Shown: positions 27,867-36,509 of the stretch, in pieces
Position numbering within the stretch: position 1 is the first letter of the stretch
How the letters are laid out: every line of letters starts with the position of its first letter
Source: Streptomyces sp. NBC_00775
GTDB lineage: Bacteria; Actinomycetota; Actinomycetes; Streptomycetales; Streptomycetaceae
Direction of reading: 5' to 3'
Length of the DNA stretch: 64,000 nt
NCBI RefSeq assembly: GCF_036347135.1
Contig: NZ_CP108938.1
Span: forward strand, 5,518,001-5,582,000
Made by a program: the position numbers and the translations under genes
Notes under the pieces: generated by a model
Told to the model about the DNA's origin: nothing
Database searches by the model: none
The model's input: the letters and a program-made list of their open reading frames with translations, nothing else

Positions 27867-27902
27867 TTGACAGTAGACTCTCATTTGGGGGTAGCCTCTC
27901 AT
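27867..27902 (+). promoter_or_regulatory. Promoter and direct-repeat operator of the DHA2 exporter
   Basis: TTGACA at 27867-27872 is a likely -35 hexamer. The direct repeats TAGACTCTCAT (27874-27884) and TAGCCTCTCAT (27892-27902) are 18 bases apart and overlap the spacer and -10 region. They are probable binding sites for the downstream TetR regulator (29579), although TetR proteins more often use palindromes. Confidence 0.55.
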
Positions 27903-27928
27903 CAGGTTGCTCCCTTCTGGAGGTCCGC

Positions 27929-29539
27929 ATGTCTGCGACACACCACTCCTCTGCAACGCACCACCCCTCTGCGGCAAATCGCTCCTCTGCGACAAACCAA
28001 CCCGCTTCCACCCCAGCCCGCCGCCGTTGGCTCGCCCTGGCCGCGCTCACGCTGAGCGTGCTGATCGTCGGGCTGGACGGCACGATCATCAACGTCGCCC
28101 TGCCGACCCTCGCCGGTGATCTGCACGCCGACAGCGCCCAGTTGCAGTGGATCGGCGGCGGCTATCTCCTGGCCCTGTCCGTGGCGATGCTCCCCGTCGG
28201 CCTGCTGGGCGACCGGTACGGCCACAAGCGGCTGCTGCTTTGCGGGATCGCGCTGTTCGGGCTCGCCTCGCTGGGCGGCGCGTTCGCCGGGTCGCCCGCG
28301 ACGGTCATCGCGGCCCGGGCCGTCCTCGGCCTCGGCGCCGCCACGATCATGCCGCTGTCGATGGCGATCCTGCCGCGCGTCTTCGCCAAGGAGGAGCTGC
28401 CCAAGGCCATCGCCGTCTGGACGGCCGCCACCGCTCTCGGCATGCCGGTCGGCCCGCTCGTCGGCGGCTGGCTGCTCGACCACTTCTGGTGGGGCTCGGT
28501 CTTCCTCTTCAACGTGCCCGTCACCGTCCTCGCCCTGGCCGCGGGCCTGTGGCTGCTGCCGAGCGACAAGAAGCGCGAGGCCACCGCGCCCTTCGACGCC
28601 CTCGGTGCCGTACTGAGTGCCCTCGGCATCACCGCGCTCGTCTACGGCACGATCCTGATCCCGCGCGACGGCTGGACGGACCCGACGGTCCTTGTCACCC
28701 TCGTCGCCGCGGCCGCCCTGCTGACCGGGTTCGTGGTGCGTGAGCGCCGCCACCCGCACCCGCTCGTCGACCTGAAACTGTTCGCCGACCGCCGCTTCCT
28801 GTGGGGCACGCTGATCGCGGTCTTCGTCAACTTCGCCGTGATGGGCATCCTGTTCGTCGTCCCGCAGTACCTCCAGGCCGTCCTCGGCAACGACTCCTTC
28901 GGCACCGGTCTGCGCGTACTGCCCCTGATCGGCGGGCTGATGGCCGCCGCCGCGGCGAGCGAGGCCGTCGTCCCCCGGCTCGGCGCCCGCACCGTCGTCC
29001 CGCTCGGCATGGCCGTCCTCGCCGGCGGCGTCTTCCTCGGCGCGACCACGGACCTCTCCAGCGGCTACGGCTTCACCGCGCTCTGGCTCTCCCTCACCGG
29101 CCTCGGCTTCGGGCTCGCCGTCGTGCCCGCGACCAGCCTCGTGATGGGTTCGCTGCCGGACGGCAGCACCGGGCAGGGGACCAGCCTCCTGGAGACCGTC
29201 CAGCAGCTCGGCGGCGTCCTGGGCGTGGCGGGCCTCGGCAGTCTCCTCGGCTACGGCTATCTGGCCCGGCTCGGCACCGACGGCCTGCCGGGGCGGGCGG
29301 CCGACGCGGCCCGCGACTCGGTGTCCGGCGCGGACGAGGTGGCCCGGCAGCTGCACGACACGGGCCTCGCGACCTCTGCCCACGAGGCGTTCGTCCACGG
29401 CATGAACCTGGTCCTGACGGCCTGCGGGGTCATCTCCCTGCTGGCCGCCGTACTGGCCGCGGTCTGGCTGCCGGGCCGGTCCACGAAGTGCCGGAAGGTG
29501 GCCCGGTCGGTGCCCGAACACGCAGAATCGATGGCATGA
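27929..29539 (+). CDS. DHA2-family MFS drug exporter (EmrB/QacA type)
   Basis: A 536-residue proton-driven exporter with 14 predicted membrane helices. Motif A is GLLGDRYGHKRL after helix 2, and the N-terminal VLIVGLDGTIINVALPTL carries the DHA2 motif D1. The hydrophilic N-terminus is an unusual Ser/His/Thr-rich run (SATHHSSATHHPSA). It follows an excellent ribosome-binding site (GGAGG, five bases spacing). A TetR gene lies 39 bases downstream in the same direction and probably represses it. Likely role: efflux of toxic hydrophobic compounds. Confidence 0.9.
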   Translation: MSATHHSSATHHPSAANRSSATNQPASTPARRRWLALAALTLSVLIVGLDGTIINVALPTLAGDLHADSAQLQWIGGGYLLALSVAMLPVGLLGDRYGHKRLLLCGIALFGLASLGGAFAGSPATVIAARAVLGLGAATIMPLSMAILPRVFAKEELPKAIAVWTAATALGMPVGPLVGGWLLDHFWWGSVFLFNVPVTVLALAAGLWLLPSDKKREATAPFDALGAVLSALGITALVYGTILIPRDGWTDPTVLVTLVAAAALLTGFVVRERRHPHPLVDLKLFADRRFLWGTLIAVFVNFAVMGILFVVPQYLQAVLGNDSFGTGLRVLPLIGGLMAAAAASEAVVPRLGARTVVPLGMAVLAGGVFLGATTDLSSGYGFTALWLSLTGLGFGLAVVPATSLVMGSLPDGSTGQGTSLLETVQQLGGVLGVAGLGSLLGYGYLARLGTDGLPGRAADAARDSVSGADEVARQLHDTGLATSAHEAFVHGMNLVLTACGVISLLAAVLAAVWLPGRSTKCRKVARSVPEHAESMA

Positions 29540-29578
29540 CGACGCGATCAATGGCGTAACGACGTGGGAGACCATCGC

Positions 29579-30187
29579 ATGACGACGCAGGAGACCTCGG
29601 CCGCGCCCCTCGGTCTGCGGGAGCGCAAGAAGCGGAAGACCCGCGACCGGATCCGCCGTGAGGCGTACCGGCTGTTCGCCGGGCACGGGTACGAGGCGAC
29701 GACGGTCGACCAGATCGCGGAGGCGGCGGAGATCTCCCCGAGCACGTTCTTCCGGTACTTCCCCACCAAGGAGGACGTGGTCATCCAGGACGAGTACGAC
29801 CCCGCGCTCGCCGAGGCACTGCGCGCCCGCCCGGCCGACGAACCGATCGTCGACGCGATCCTCCAGGCCCTGAAAGGCCCCCTGGGCCAGATGCTGGACC
29901 AGGACCGTGAGGAGCTGCTGCTGCGCACCCGGATCACCTTCACGGACCCCGCGATCCGGGCCCGCTCGGTCGGTGAACAGGAGCGCAGCGAGAAGGAGAT
30001 CGCCGCGATCATCGCGGAACGCACCGGCCGGGACGCCTCGGACCTCGACGTGAAGTGCGCGGCCGCGGCCATCATCGCCGTCTTCACGACCCTCGTACGG
30101 CACTGGGTCGAGGGCGGCGGCACGGAGGACCTGGCCGAGCTGTACGAACGCCATCTGCCGCTGCTGTCGCACGGACTGGAGTTCTAG
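29579..30187 (+). CDS. TetR-family regulator, probable repressor of the exporter
   Basis: A 202-residue TetR protein with the helix-turn-helix ATTVDQIAEAAEISPSTFFR near residues 40-60. RKTRDRIRREAYRLFAGHGY precedes it. The C-terminal ligand domain is unassigned. ATG at 29579 follows GGGAG; the region between exporter stop and this start contains short duplications (ATGACGACGC). Same-strand, close linkage to the DHA2 exporter makes it the likely local regulator acting at 27867-27902. Confidence 0.88.
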   Translation: MTTQETSAAPLGLRERKKRKTRDRIRREAYRLFAGHGYEATTVDQIAEAAEISPSTFFRYFPTKEDVVIQDEYDPALAEALRARPADEPIVDAILQALKGPLGQMLDQDREELLLRTRITFTDPAIRARSVGEQERSEKEIAAIIAERTGRDASDLDVKCAAAAIIAVFTTLVRHWVEGGGTEDLAELYERHLPLLSHGLEF

Positions 30188-30247
30188 CAGCGGCCTGCCG
30201 CGACTTCAGCTTCCTCAAGGTCCACAGGTCAATCACAGGGCTCGCCC

Positions 30248-31222
30248 ATGAGTTTGAGGGCTGACGTTCCTAATTTTCCCAGCATGACGGGAAGCCACAA
30301 AGACAAGTCGATCACCCGGCGCCGCGCGATCGCGGTGACCGGAGGCACGGTCGCCGCAGGAGGCCTCGCGGTCGCCGGATACCAGTCGGCGTTCGCCGAC
30401 GAGACGACCACCACCGATGCCGACGCCACCGCCTCGGCGAGCTCCAGCAGCGGTACCTGCGTGCTGATGTCCAGCGTCACCGAGGGGCCGTACTACCTGG
30501 ACGGCGCCCTGGTCCGCAAGGACATCACCGAGGGCAAGAGCGGCGTTCCGCTGACGCTGCGCATCACCGTTCAGGACACCACCGACTCCTGCAACCCGGT
30601 TGCCGGCGCCGCCGTGGAGATCTGGCACTGCGACGCCTGGGGCTACTACTCCGGCTACACCACCGCCAACCCCGGCGGCTCCGCGCCCGCCGAGAGCGAG
30701 GACGGCTCCACCGCCAACGACCTGACCTACCTGCGTGGTTACCAGGTCGCCAACGCCAACGGGGTCGTCAAGTTCGAGACGATCGTCCCCGGCTGGTACA
30801 CGCCCCGCACCTGCCACATCCACGTCAAGGTGCACACCGGCGGCGAGAAGGAGGACGGCACGTACGAGGGCGGCACGGTGAACTACACCGGGCAGCTCTT
30901 CTTCGACGACGACATCGCCGAGACGATCTTCGCGCTGGAGCCCTACTCCCAGCACTCCGGCAGCTACACCACGCTCGACAACGACATGGTGTACGACGGC
31001 GGCGGCGCCTCTAGCGGCCTGCTGACCCTCGAGCCGGTCCACAAGAAGGACCCGTCCAAGGGCTACAAGGGCTACATCACGCTGGGCATCGACCCCGACG
31101 CCGAGAGCACCGGCGCGGGCAGCGGCGGCGGTGGTACGCCCCCGAGCGACGCTCCGACGGGTACGCCGCCGAGCGACGCACCCAGTGACAGCGCCTCCCC
31201 GTCGGCCTCCGCGTCTTCGTAA
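30248..31222 (+). CDS. Secreted intradiol ring-cleavage dioxygenase
   Basis: A 324-residue exported protein. The leader SITRRRAIAVTGGTVAAGGL is a Tat-type signal. The catalytic beta-sandwich has iron ligands visible as Tyr in TEGPYYLDG and VPGWYTPRTCHIHVKV, with the two His in the latter; VEIWHCDAWGYYSGY is the family hallmark. A Ser/Pro-rich tail (TPPSDAPTGTPPSDAPS) of about 40 residues ends the protein. Family members cleave catechols such as protocatechuate using Fe(III); extracellular forms are known in Streptomyces and act on lignin-related aromatics. The start could also be the ATG at 30284. Confidence 0.88.
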   Translation: MSLRADVPNFPSMTGSHKDKSITRRRAIAVTGGTVAAGGLAVAGYQSAFADETTTTDADATASASSSSGTCVLMSSVTEGPYYLDGALVRKDITEGKSGVPLTLRITVQDTTDSCNPVAGAAVEIWHCDAWGYYSGYTTANPGGSAPAESEDGSTANDLTYLRGYQVANANGVVKFETIVPGWYTPRTCHIHVKVHTGGEKEDGTYEGGTVNYTGQLFFDDDIAETIFALEPYSQHSGSYTTLDNDMVYDGGGASSGLLTLEPVHKKDPSKGYKGYITLGIDPDAESTGAGSGGGGTPPSDAPTGTPPSDAPSDSASPSASASS

Positions 31223-31231
31223 GGTACGCGC

Positions 31232-32071
31232 ATGAGCAGCCGCGAGGACGAGACGCTGGCGCAGGCCGCAGTGGCCGCGCTGACATGGCAGTTGGAGCTT
31301 TCCCCCAAGCCGGGACTGCCCGACCCGCGCGACCTCGACGCCCGGGCCACCCGCAAGGACCACTGTTCCCTGCGCTGGTCGGCCAAGGCGCTGGCGCCCG
31401 GCCTCGCGGCCATGGCGGCCGCCGCCCGCCGCACCGGCCTGCCCACGCCCGAACTCCGCGCGGAGCTGGGCGCGATCGGCCGGTGCACCGAGCATTCGGT
31501 GGGACTGGCGGGCGGTGGCCACCGCGGTGCCCTGTGGGCCCTCGGGCTCCTGGTCGCGGCGGCGGCCCTGGAACCCCGGGCCACCGGGAACGACGTCACC
31601 GCGGCCGCCAAGCGGATCGCGGCGCACCAGGACCGGCGGGCGCCGCGGCGGCCCTCCCGCGGGTCGTCCGTCTCGGCGAAGTACGGCGCCGCCGGGGCGC
31701 GCGGTGAGGCGCGCGCCGGATTTCCGCATGTGCGGCGGGCGTTGGCCGCGCTCGACACCGCCCGTACGGCCGGCGCGCCCGAGCCGTACGCCCGGCTCGA
31801 CGCCCTCCTCACCGTCATGTCCACCCTCCAGGACACGGAGCTGCTGTACACCGCGGGCCCCCTCGGCCTCCGCCATGTCCAGGCGGGCGCCCGCGGGGTG
31901 CTGGAAGCGGGCGGCACCTTCACGGAGGCGGGCCGCGAGGCGCTCTCCGCCCTCGATGACGACCTCCACGCGCGCGCGTGGAGCCCGCGTGGCAGCGGAG
32001 CGCTCCTCGCGGGGGCGCTGTTCGTGGACTCGCTGCCCGTGGTGGTCAGGACACCGGCACGGGTCGCGTGA
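31232..32071 (+). CDS. CitG/MdcB-like triphosphoribosyl-dephospho-CoA synthase family protein
   Basis: A 279-residue mainly helical protein. The family blocks are recognisable: ELSPKPGLPDPRD, GGGHRGALWALGLL, YGAAGARGEARAGFP, DTELLYTAGPLGLR and PRGSGALLAGALF. CitG makes the prosthetic group of citrate lyase, but no citrate or malonate decarboxylase genes are near, and some motif residues differ (HRG for the usual NTH-KG), so the true substrate may differ. It starts ten bases after the dioxygenase and so may be co-transcribed. Its 3' end overlaps the convergent MFS gene by 26 bases. Confidence 0.75.
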   Translation: MSSREDETLAQAAVAALTWQLELSPKPGLPDPRDLDARATRKDHCSLRWSAKALAPGLAAMAAAARRTGLPTPELRAELGAIGRCTEHSVGLAGGGHRGALWALGLLVAAAALEPRATGNDVTAAAKRIAAHQDRRAPRRPSRGSSVSAKYGAAGARGEARAGFPHVRRALAALDTARTAGAPEPYARLDALLTVMSTLQDTELLYTAGPLGLRHVQAGARGVLEAGGTFTEAGREALSALDDDLHARAWSPRGSGALLAGALFVDSLPVVVRTPARVA

Positions 32072-33344
32072 CCGGGACGGCGTCTTGAGCCTGGGCTGTC
32101 GCGCCGCGCGTGGCAGCCCATTTCGCCGCCGGACCCATCCCGTACGACGCCCCCGCCATCAGTGCCCCGAGCAGCAGCCACCCCGGCGTCCCCCAGCCGA
32201 CCAGCAGGGCCGTCAGGACCAGGGGGCCCATCGTGCGGGCCACCGTGACGCCGGTGCCGAAGAAGCCCTGGTACTCGCCCATGCGGTCGGCCGGGGCGAG
32301 GTCGAAGGCCAGGTGCCAGGAACCCGCGGACTGCTGCATCTCGGCGACGACCTGAAGGACCGCGCCCGCCACGAGGATTCCCGCCGCGGCCCACGGGGAG
32401 GCACCGGACGACAGGGCGAAGACCGCGCAGGACGCCAGCATGACGAGCCCGGAGCGGCGTATCGCGCGCGTGGCCGACGCGAGCCCCGTGACTTTGCGGG
32501 CCATCCGCACCTGGAAGACCATCACCGCGCCCGTGTTGAGCACGAACAGCGCGGACACCAGCCAGGCGGGCGCCTCCGTACGCTCGGTGATCCACAGCGG
32601 GATGCCGAGACTGAGCAGCGGCATCCGCAGCAGCAGCACGGTGTTGAGGAACGTGACCAGCACGTACGGCCGGTCACGCAGCACGCCGGGCCGCCCGCGA
32701 TCCCGGCGAGCCACTCCATGCCCCCGCCGCACGGCGACCTGTGGCACCGGCGGCAGCCGCAGCAGCAGCGCCGCGCACAGCAGGAAGCTCACCGCGTCCA
32801 GCGCGAACACCCCGAGATATGCGGCCCTCGTCCCGGCGTGCAGCGCGAGCCCGCCGAGGCCCGCGCCCACCGCCAGACCGGCGTTGAGCGTCGACTGGAG
32901 ATGCGCGAGGAGCCCGGTCCGCTCCCCGGCCGGCACCAGCCCCGCGAGCAGCGCCTGCCGGGCCGCCGCGAGCCCCGACTGCGCGGACGCGTACGCGCAG
33001 GCCGCGAGGACGAAGGGGACGAAGCCGCGGACGACCAGGAAGGACGCCACCGCGGCGGCGGTCGCCAGCGCCAGCAGCACCGCCGTGCCGCGCGGCCCGC
33101 GCCGGTCGGCGAGCCCGCCCAGCGGCACGCCCACCAGTGAGCCGACCGCCCACGCGACGGTCAGCCCGAGCCCCACGCGCGCGGGGGCGAGCCCCACGAC
33201 ATGGGTGAAGTAGAGCGCCGAGGTCACGTAATAGGCGCCGTCCCCCACGGAGTTGCCCAGCTGGGCGAGGGCCAGGACGCGCCGCGGGCCGGCGGGCGGA
33301 ACAAGGCTGCTGCTCGGCTTGGAGGGTGCTGCCGGGTTCGTCAT
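32046..33344 (-). CDS. MFS transporter
   Basis: A 432-residue membrane protein with about 12 helices. The motif A-like loop is GGLADRRGPRGTAV and repeats appear in the second half. It resembles the DHA1/multidrug efflux group; the substrate is unknown. The start ATG at 33344 is followed by a soluble N-terminus rich in Pro/Ser. It lies 68 bases downstream of the MocR regulator on the same strand, which may control it. Confidence 0.83.
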   Translation of the reverse strand: MTNPAAPSKPSSSLVPPAGPRRVLALAQLGNSVGDGAYYVTSALYFTHVVGLAPARVGLGLTVAWAVGSLVGVPLGGLADRRGPRGTAVLLALATAAAVASFLVVRGFVPFVLAACAYASAQSGLAAARQALLAGLVPAGERTGLLAHLQSTLNAGLAVGAGLGGLALHAGTRAAYLGVFALDAVSFLLCAALLLRLPPVPQVAVRRGHGVARRDRGRPGVLRDRPYVLVTFLNTVLLLRMPLLSLGIPLWITERTEAPAWLVSALFVLNTGAVMVFQVRMARKVTGLASATRAIRRSGLVMLASCAVFALSSGASPWAAAGILVAGAVLQVVAEMQQSAGSWHLAFDLAPADRMGEYQGFFGTGVTVARTMGPLVLTALLVGWGTPGWLLLGALMAGASYGMGPAAKWAATRGATAQAQDAVPVTRPVPVS

Positions 33345-33412
33345 GTCCTCGACGCTACGGGCGTATTGGCACCCTCAGAAGCTCCAATCGGCGTGCCAAT
33401 TGTTGGCCCAAT

Positions 33413-34801
33413 TCACTCCGGGCGGCGCTCTCCCCGGAGCACCCGCCCGAGCACCTCCAACGCCTCGGGATACAGCCGCTCCCGAGGCGTCCCGTAGCCC
33501 ACGACCAACCCCTGTGGCCGCCCCTCATCGCGCGCGTGCCAGTGCGCCCCGAGATGCCCGACCGCGAGCCCCTCCGCCTCCGCCCGCGCCAGCACCTCGG
33601 CCTCGTCGGCCACCTCCACCAAGGCGTGCAGGCCGGCCGCGATCCCGCGGACCTTCGACCGTGCGCCCAGCCGGTCGAGGAGCTGGTCCCTGCGCCGCCG
33701 GTACCGCAGCCGGCACGCGCGCACGTGGCGGTCGTACGCGTGGCTGCCGATCATCTCGGCGAGCGCCAACTGGCCGATGGACTCGGTGTGGTGGTCGCTG
33801 TGCAGCTTGATGTCGGCCACCGCGTCGACCAGGTGCGGCGGCAGCACCATCCAGCCGAGGCGCAGCGCGGGCCCGAGTGTCTTGGAGGCCGTCCCCAGGT
33901 ACACGACGTGGCCCGGTGCCATTCCCTGGAGGGCGCCGACGGGCTGCCGGTCGTAGCGGAACTCCCCGTCGTAGTCGTCCTCGACGATCAGCCCGTCACG
34001 CGCGCGTGCCCAGTCGGTGAGTGCCCGGCGCCGCTCGGGGTGCAGCGTGACACCGGTGGGGTACTGGTGCGCGGGCGTGACGACGACCGCGTCCGCTCCG
34101 GCGGAATCCAACGCGCCCGCGCGGGCGCCGCGTTCGTCGACCGGCAGCGGGACCACGGTTCCGCCGCCCTTGCGCACGACATCCCGGTGGAACGGCAGCC
34201 CGGGGTCCTCCATGGCGACCGTTCCGCCGTCCAGCACGCGCGTGAGGAGCGCGAGTCCCTGCACGTACCCCGAAGTGATGACGATCCGCTCGGGGGGCGC
34301 GATGACACCCCGTGCGCGTCCCAGATAGCCCGAGAGCGCCGTCCGCAGTTCGATGCGCCCGCGCGGGTCCCCGTAGTCGTACGCCAGGGAGGGCGCCGTC
34401 GCGATCGCGCGCCGCAGGGCGCGCAACCAGGCCGCCGCCGGGAACGTACTGACGTCCGGGCTGCCGGGGCGCAGATCGAAACGGGGTGCACGCGCGTGTG
34501 GAGCCCGGGCAGCCGCGGACACGCCGTCCATGGGCAGCGCCGCCACCTCGGTGCCCGACCCCTGCCGCGCCGTCAGATACCCCTCGGCGACCAGCTGGTC
34601 GTACGCCGCCTTGGCCGTGCCCCGGGAGACACCCACCTCGGCCGCGAGCCGCCGTGTCGCGGGCAGCCGGGTGCCGGGGGTGAGCCGCCCGTCGCGCACG
34701 GCGTCCCGCAGCGCCCGCTCGAGCCCGGCCCTGCGCCCCGCCGCGGCATCCGGCTCCAGATGCAGATCGACCCCGACACCGGACCAGAAGTCGCCGCCCA
34801 C
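33413..34801 (-). CDS. MocR/PdxR-type regulator (GntR HTH plus aminotransferase domain)
   Basis: A 462-residue fusion. The N-terminal GntR winged helix is LPATRRLAAEVGVSRGTAKA and AEGYLTARQGSGTEV. From about residue 105 a class I aminotransferase-like domain follows; the PLP lysine is in YLGTASKTLGPALR and VIVTPAHQYPTG-like VVTPAHQYPTGV is the conserved Asp/Tyr region. MocR proteins sense PLP or a PLP adduct and regulate vitamin B6 or amine genes. No pdx genes are adjacent, so the target may be the downstream MFS gene (inference). GTG start with GGGGGGA upstream. Confidence 0.88.
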   Translation of the reverse strand: MGGDFWSGVGVDLHLEPDAAAGRRAGLERALRDAVRDGRLTPGTRLPATRRLAAEVGVSRGTAKAAYDQLVAEGYLTARQGSGTEVAALPMDGVSAAARAPHARAPRFDLRPGSPDVSTFPAAAWLRALRRAIATAPSLAYDYGDPRGRIELRTALSGYLGRARGVIAPPERIVITSGYVQGLALLTRVLDGGTVAMEDPGLPFHRDVVRKGGGTVVPLPVDERGARAGALDSAGADAVVVTPAHQYPTGVTLHPERRRALTDWARARDGLIVEDDYDGEFRYDRQPVGALQGMAPGHVVYLGTASKTLGPALRLGWMVLPPHLVDAVADIKLHSDHHTESIGQLALAEMIGSHAYDRHVRACRLRYRRRRDQLLDRLGARSKVRGIAAGLHALVEVADEAEVLARAEAEGLAVGHLGAHWHARDEGRPQGLVVGYGTPRERLYPEALEVLGRVLRGERRPE

Positions 34802-34824
34802 CGAATCCCCCCGGGTGAGTACAA

Positions 34825-34862
34825 CGCGCCCCTTTAGGGGCGCGAGGAACTGCGCGACCAGC
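34825..34862. repeat. Dispersed palindromic repeat, copy 2
   Basis: The hairpin CGCGCCCC-TTTA-GGGGCGCG is followed by AGGAACTGCGCGACCAGC, the reverse complement of the arm seen at 5216-5248. Both copies lie at the 3' end of, or between, genes. Here it separates the MocR start from the pepP 3' end on the minus strand and may serve as the pepP terminator. Confidence 0.7.
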
Positions 34863-34922
34863 TACAAACTACGCGCAGACGAATGGCCGGGCACTTACAA
34901 GTACCCGGCCATCATCCTTACG

Positions 34923-36410
34923 TCAGCCCTTCAGGGAGGCCATCCACGCCTCGACCTCGTCCGACCGCCGAGGCAGCGCAGCGGAGAGGTTCACGTTGCC
35001 GTCCTCCGTGACCAGAATGTCGTCCTCGATCCGGACGCCGATGCCCCGGTACTCCTCCGGCACCGTCAGATCGTCCGCCTGGAAGTACAGCCCCGGCTCC
35101 ACGGTCAGGCACATTCCCGGCTCCAGCGTGCCCTCGACATACGTCTCGGTCCGCGCGGCAGCGCAGTCGTGGACGTCCATGCCGAGCATGTGGCCGGTGC
35201 CGTGCAGGGTCCAGCGGCGCTGGAGGCCCAGCTCCAGGACCCGCTCGACCGGACCCTCGACGAGGCCCCACTCGACGACCTTCTCGGCCAGCACGTGCTG
35301 CGCGGCGTCGTGGAAGTCACGGAACTTGCCGCCCGGCTGCACGGCCGCGATACCGGCCTCCTGGGCCTCGTACACGGCGTCGTAGACCTTCTTCTGGATC
35401 TCCGTGTACGTGCCGTTGATGGGCAGCGTGCGCGTGACGTCGGCGGTGTAGAGCGTGTGCGTCTCGACGCCCGCGTCCAGCAGGAGCAGGTCGCCGGAGC
35501 GGACCGGGCCGTCGTTGCGCACCCAGTGCAGCGTGCAGGCGTGCGGACCGGCGGCGCAGATGGAGCCGTAGCCGATGTCGTTGCCCTCGACCCGCGCGCG
35601 CAGGAAGAAGGTGCCCTCGATGTAGCGCTCGCTGGTCGCCTCGGCCTTGTCCAGGACCTTCACGACGTCCTCGAAGCCGCGCACCGTCGAGTCGACGGCC
35701 TTCTGCAGCTCGCCGGCTTCGAACTCGTCCTTGACCAGGCGCGCCTCGGACAGGAAGACCCGCAGCTCCTCGTCCCGCTCGCCGGTGACCTTGTCGGTCA
35801 GCGCCGCCTCGATCCCGGCGTCGTGGCCGCGGACGACCCGGACGGGGCCGGTGGCTTCCTTCAGCGCGGCGGCCAGTTCCCGCACGTCCGACGCCGGGAT
35901 GCCGTACAGCTGCTCGGCCTCGGCGAGGGAGTGGCGGCGGCCGGCCCACAGCTCGCCCTGGCCGGAGAGCCAGAACTCGCCGTTCTCACGGTCGGAGCGC
36001 GGCAGCAGGTAGATCGTCGCCTTGTGGCCGTCGCTGGTGGGCTCCAGCACGAGGACGCCGTCCTCGGTCAGGTTGCCGGTCAGGTACGCGTACTCGACGG
36101 AGGCGCGGAAGGCGTACTCCGTGTCGTTCGAGCGGGTCTTCAGGTTGCCCGCGGGGATCACCAGGCGGTCGCCCGGGAAGCGCGCGGAGAGCGCGGCACG
36201 GCGGGCGGCGGTGTACTCGGCCTGTGCGATCGGCTCAAGGCCGCGCAGCTCCGTGTCGGCCCAGCCGGACTTCATGTTCTCGGCGAGCTCGTCGGACACG
36301 CCCGGGTACAGGCCGTTCTTGCGCTGCTTGATGGGCTCTTCTTCGCCTGCTTCGTCAGCGGCTTCGTCGAGCACGGCTTCCGGGGTCTCCGGGTTGAGCG
36401 CCTCCGACAC
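34923..36410 (-). CDS. pepP: Aminopeptidase P (Xaa-Pro aminopeptidase)
   Basis: A 495-residue M24B enzyme. An N-terminal creatinase/aminopeptidase-P domain (about 50-190) precedes the pita-bread catalytic domain. Metal ligands are visible: Asp in LLLDAGVETHT and YTADVTRTLP, His in HGTGHMLGMDVHD, Glu in LTVEPGLYF and RIEDDILVTEDG. It removes N-terminal residues before proline. The N-terminus has an acidic leader (DEAADEAGEEEP). GTG start preceded by CTAGGAGG. It is 99 bases downstream of the PP2C gene. Confidence 0.93.
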   Translation of the reverse strand: MSEALNPETPEAVLDEAADEAGEEEPIKQRKNGLYPGVSDELAENMKSGWADTELRGLEPIAQAEYTAARRAALSARFPGDRLVIPAGNLKTRSNDTEYAFRASVEYAYLTGNLTEDGVLVLEPTSDGHKATIYLLPRSDRENGEFWLSGQGELWAGRRHSLAEAEQLYGIPASDVRELAAALKEATGPVRVVRGHDAGIEAALTDKVTGERDEELRVFLSEARLVKDEFEAGELQKAVDSTVRGFEDVVKVLDKAEATSERYIEGTFFLRARVEGNDIGYGSICAAGPHACTLHWVRNDGPVRSGDLLLLDAGVETHTLYTADVTRTLPINGTYTEIQKKVYDAVYEAQEAGIAAVQPGGKFRDFHDAAQHVLAEKVVEWGLVEGPVERVLELGLQRRWTLHGTGHMLGMDVHDCAAARTETYVEGTLEPGMCLTVEPGLYFQADDLTVPEEYRGIGVRIEDDILVTEDGNVNLSAALPRRSDEVEAWMASLKG

Positions 36411-36509
36411 GGTCTGCCTCCTAGATACGACTCTGGACCTCCTCCATCGTACGGTCGTACTGAAGGGGGCCCAGGGCCGGAAGGCCTGTTACGTACGGCT
36501 ACGCGGGGC

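Noticed and set aside
30248..31222. Part of an aromatic (beta-ketoadipate) degradation operon
   Set aside because: The dioxygenase is exported by a Tat-like signal and no pca or cat genes are adjacent.
31232..32071. Citrate lyase or malonate decarboxylase locus
   Set aside because: Only the CitG-like protein is present; no lyase subunits, acyl carrier protein or decarboxylase genes adjoin it.
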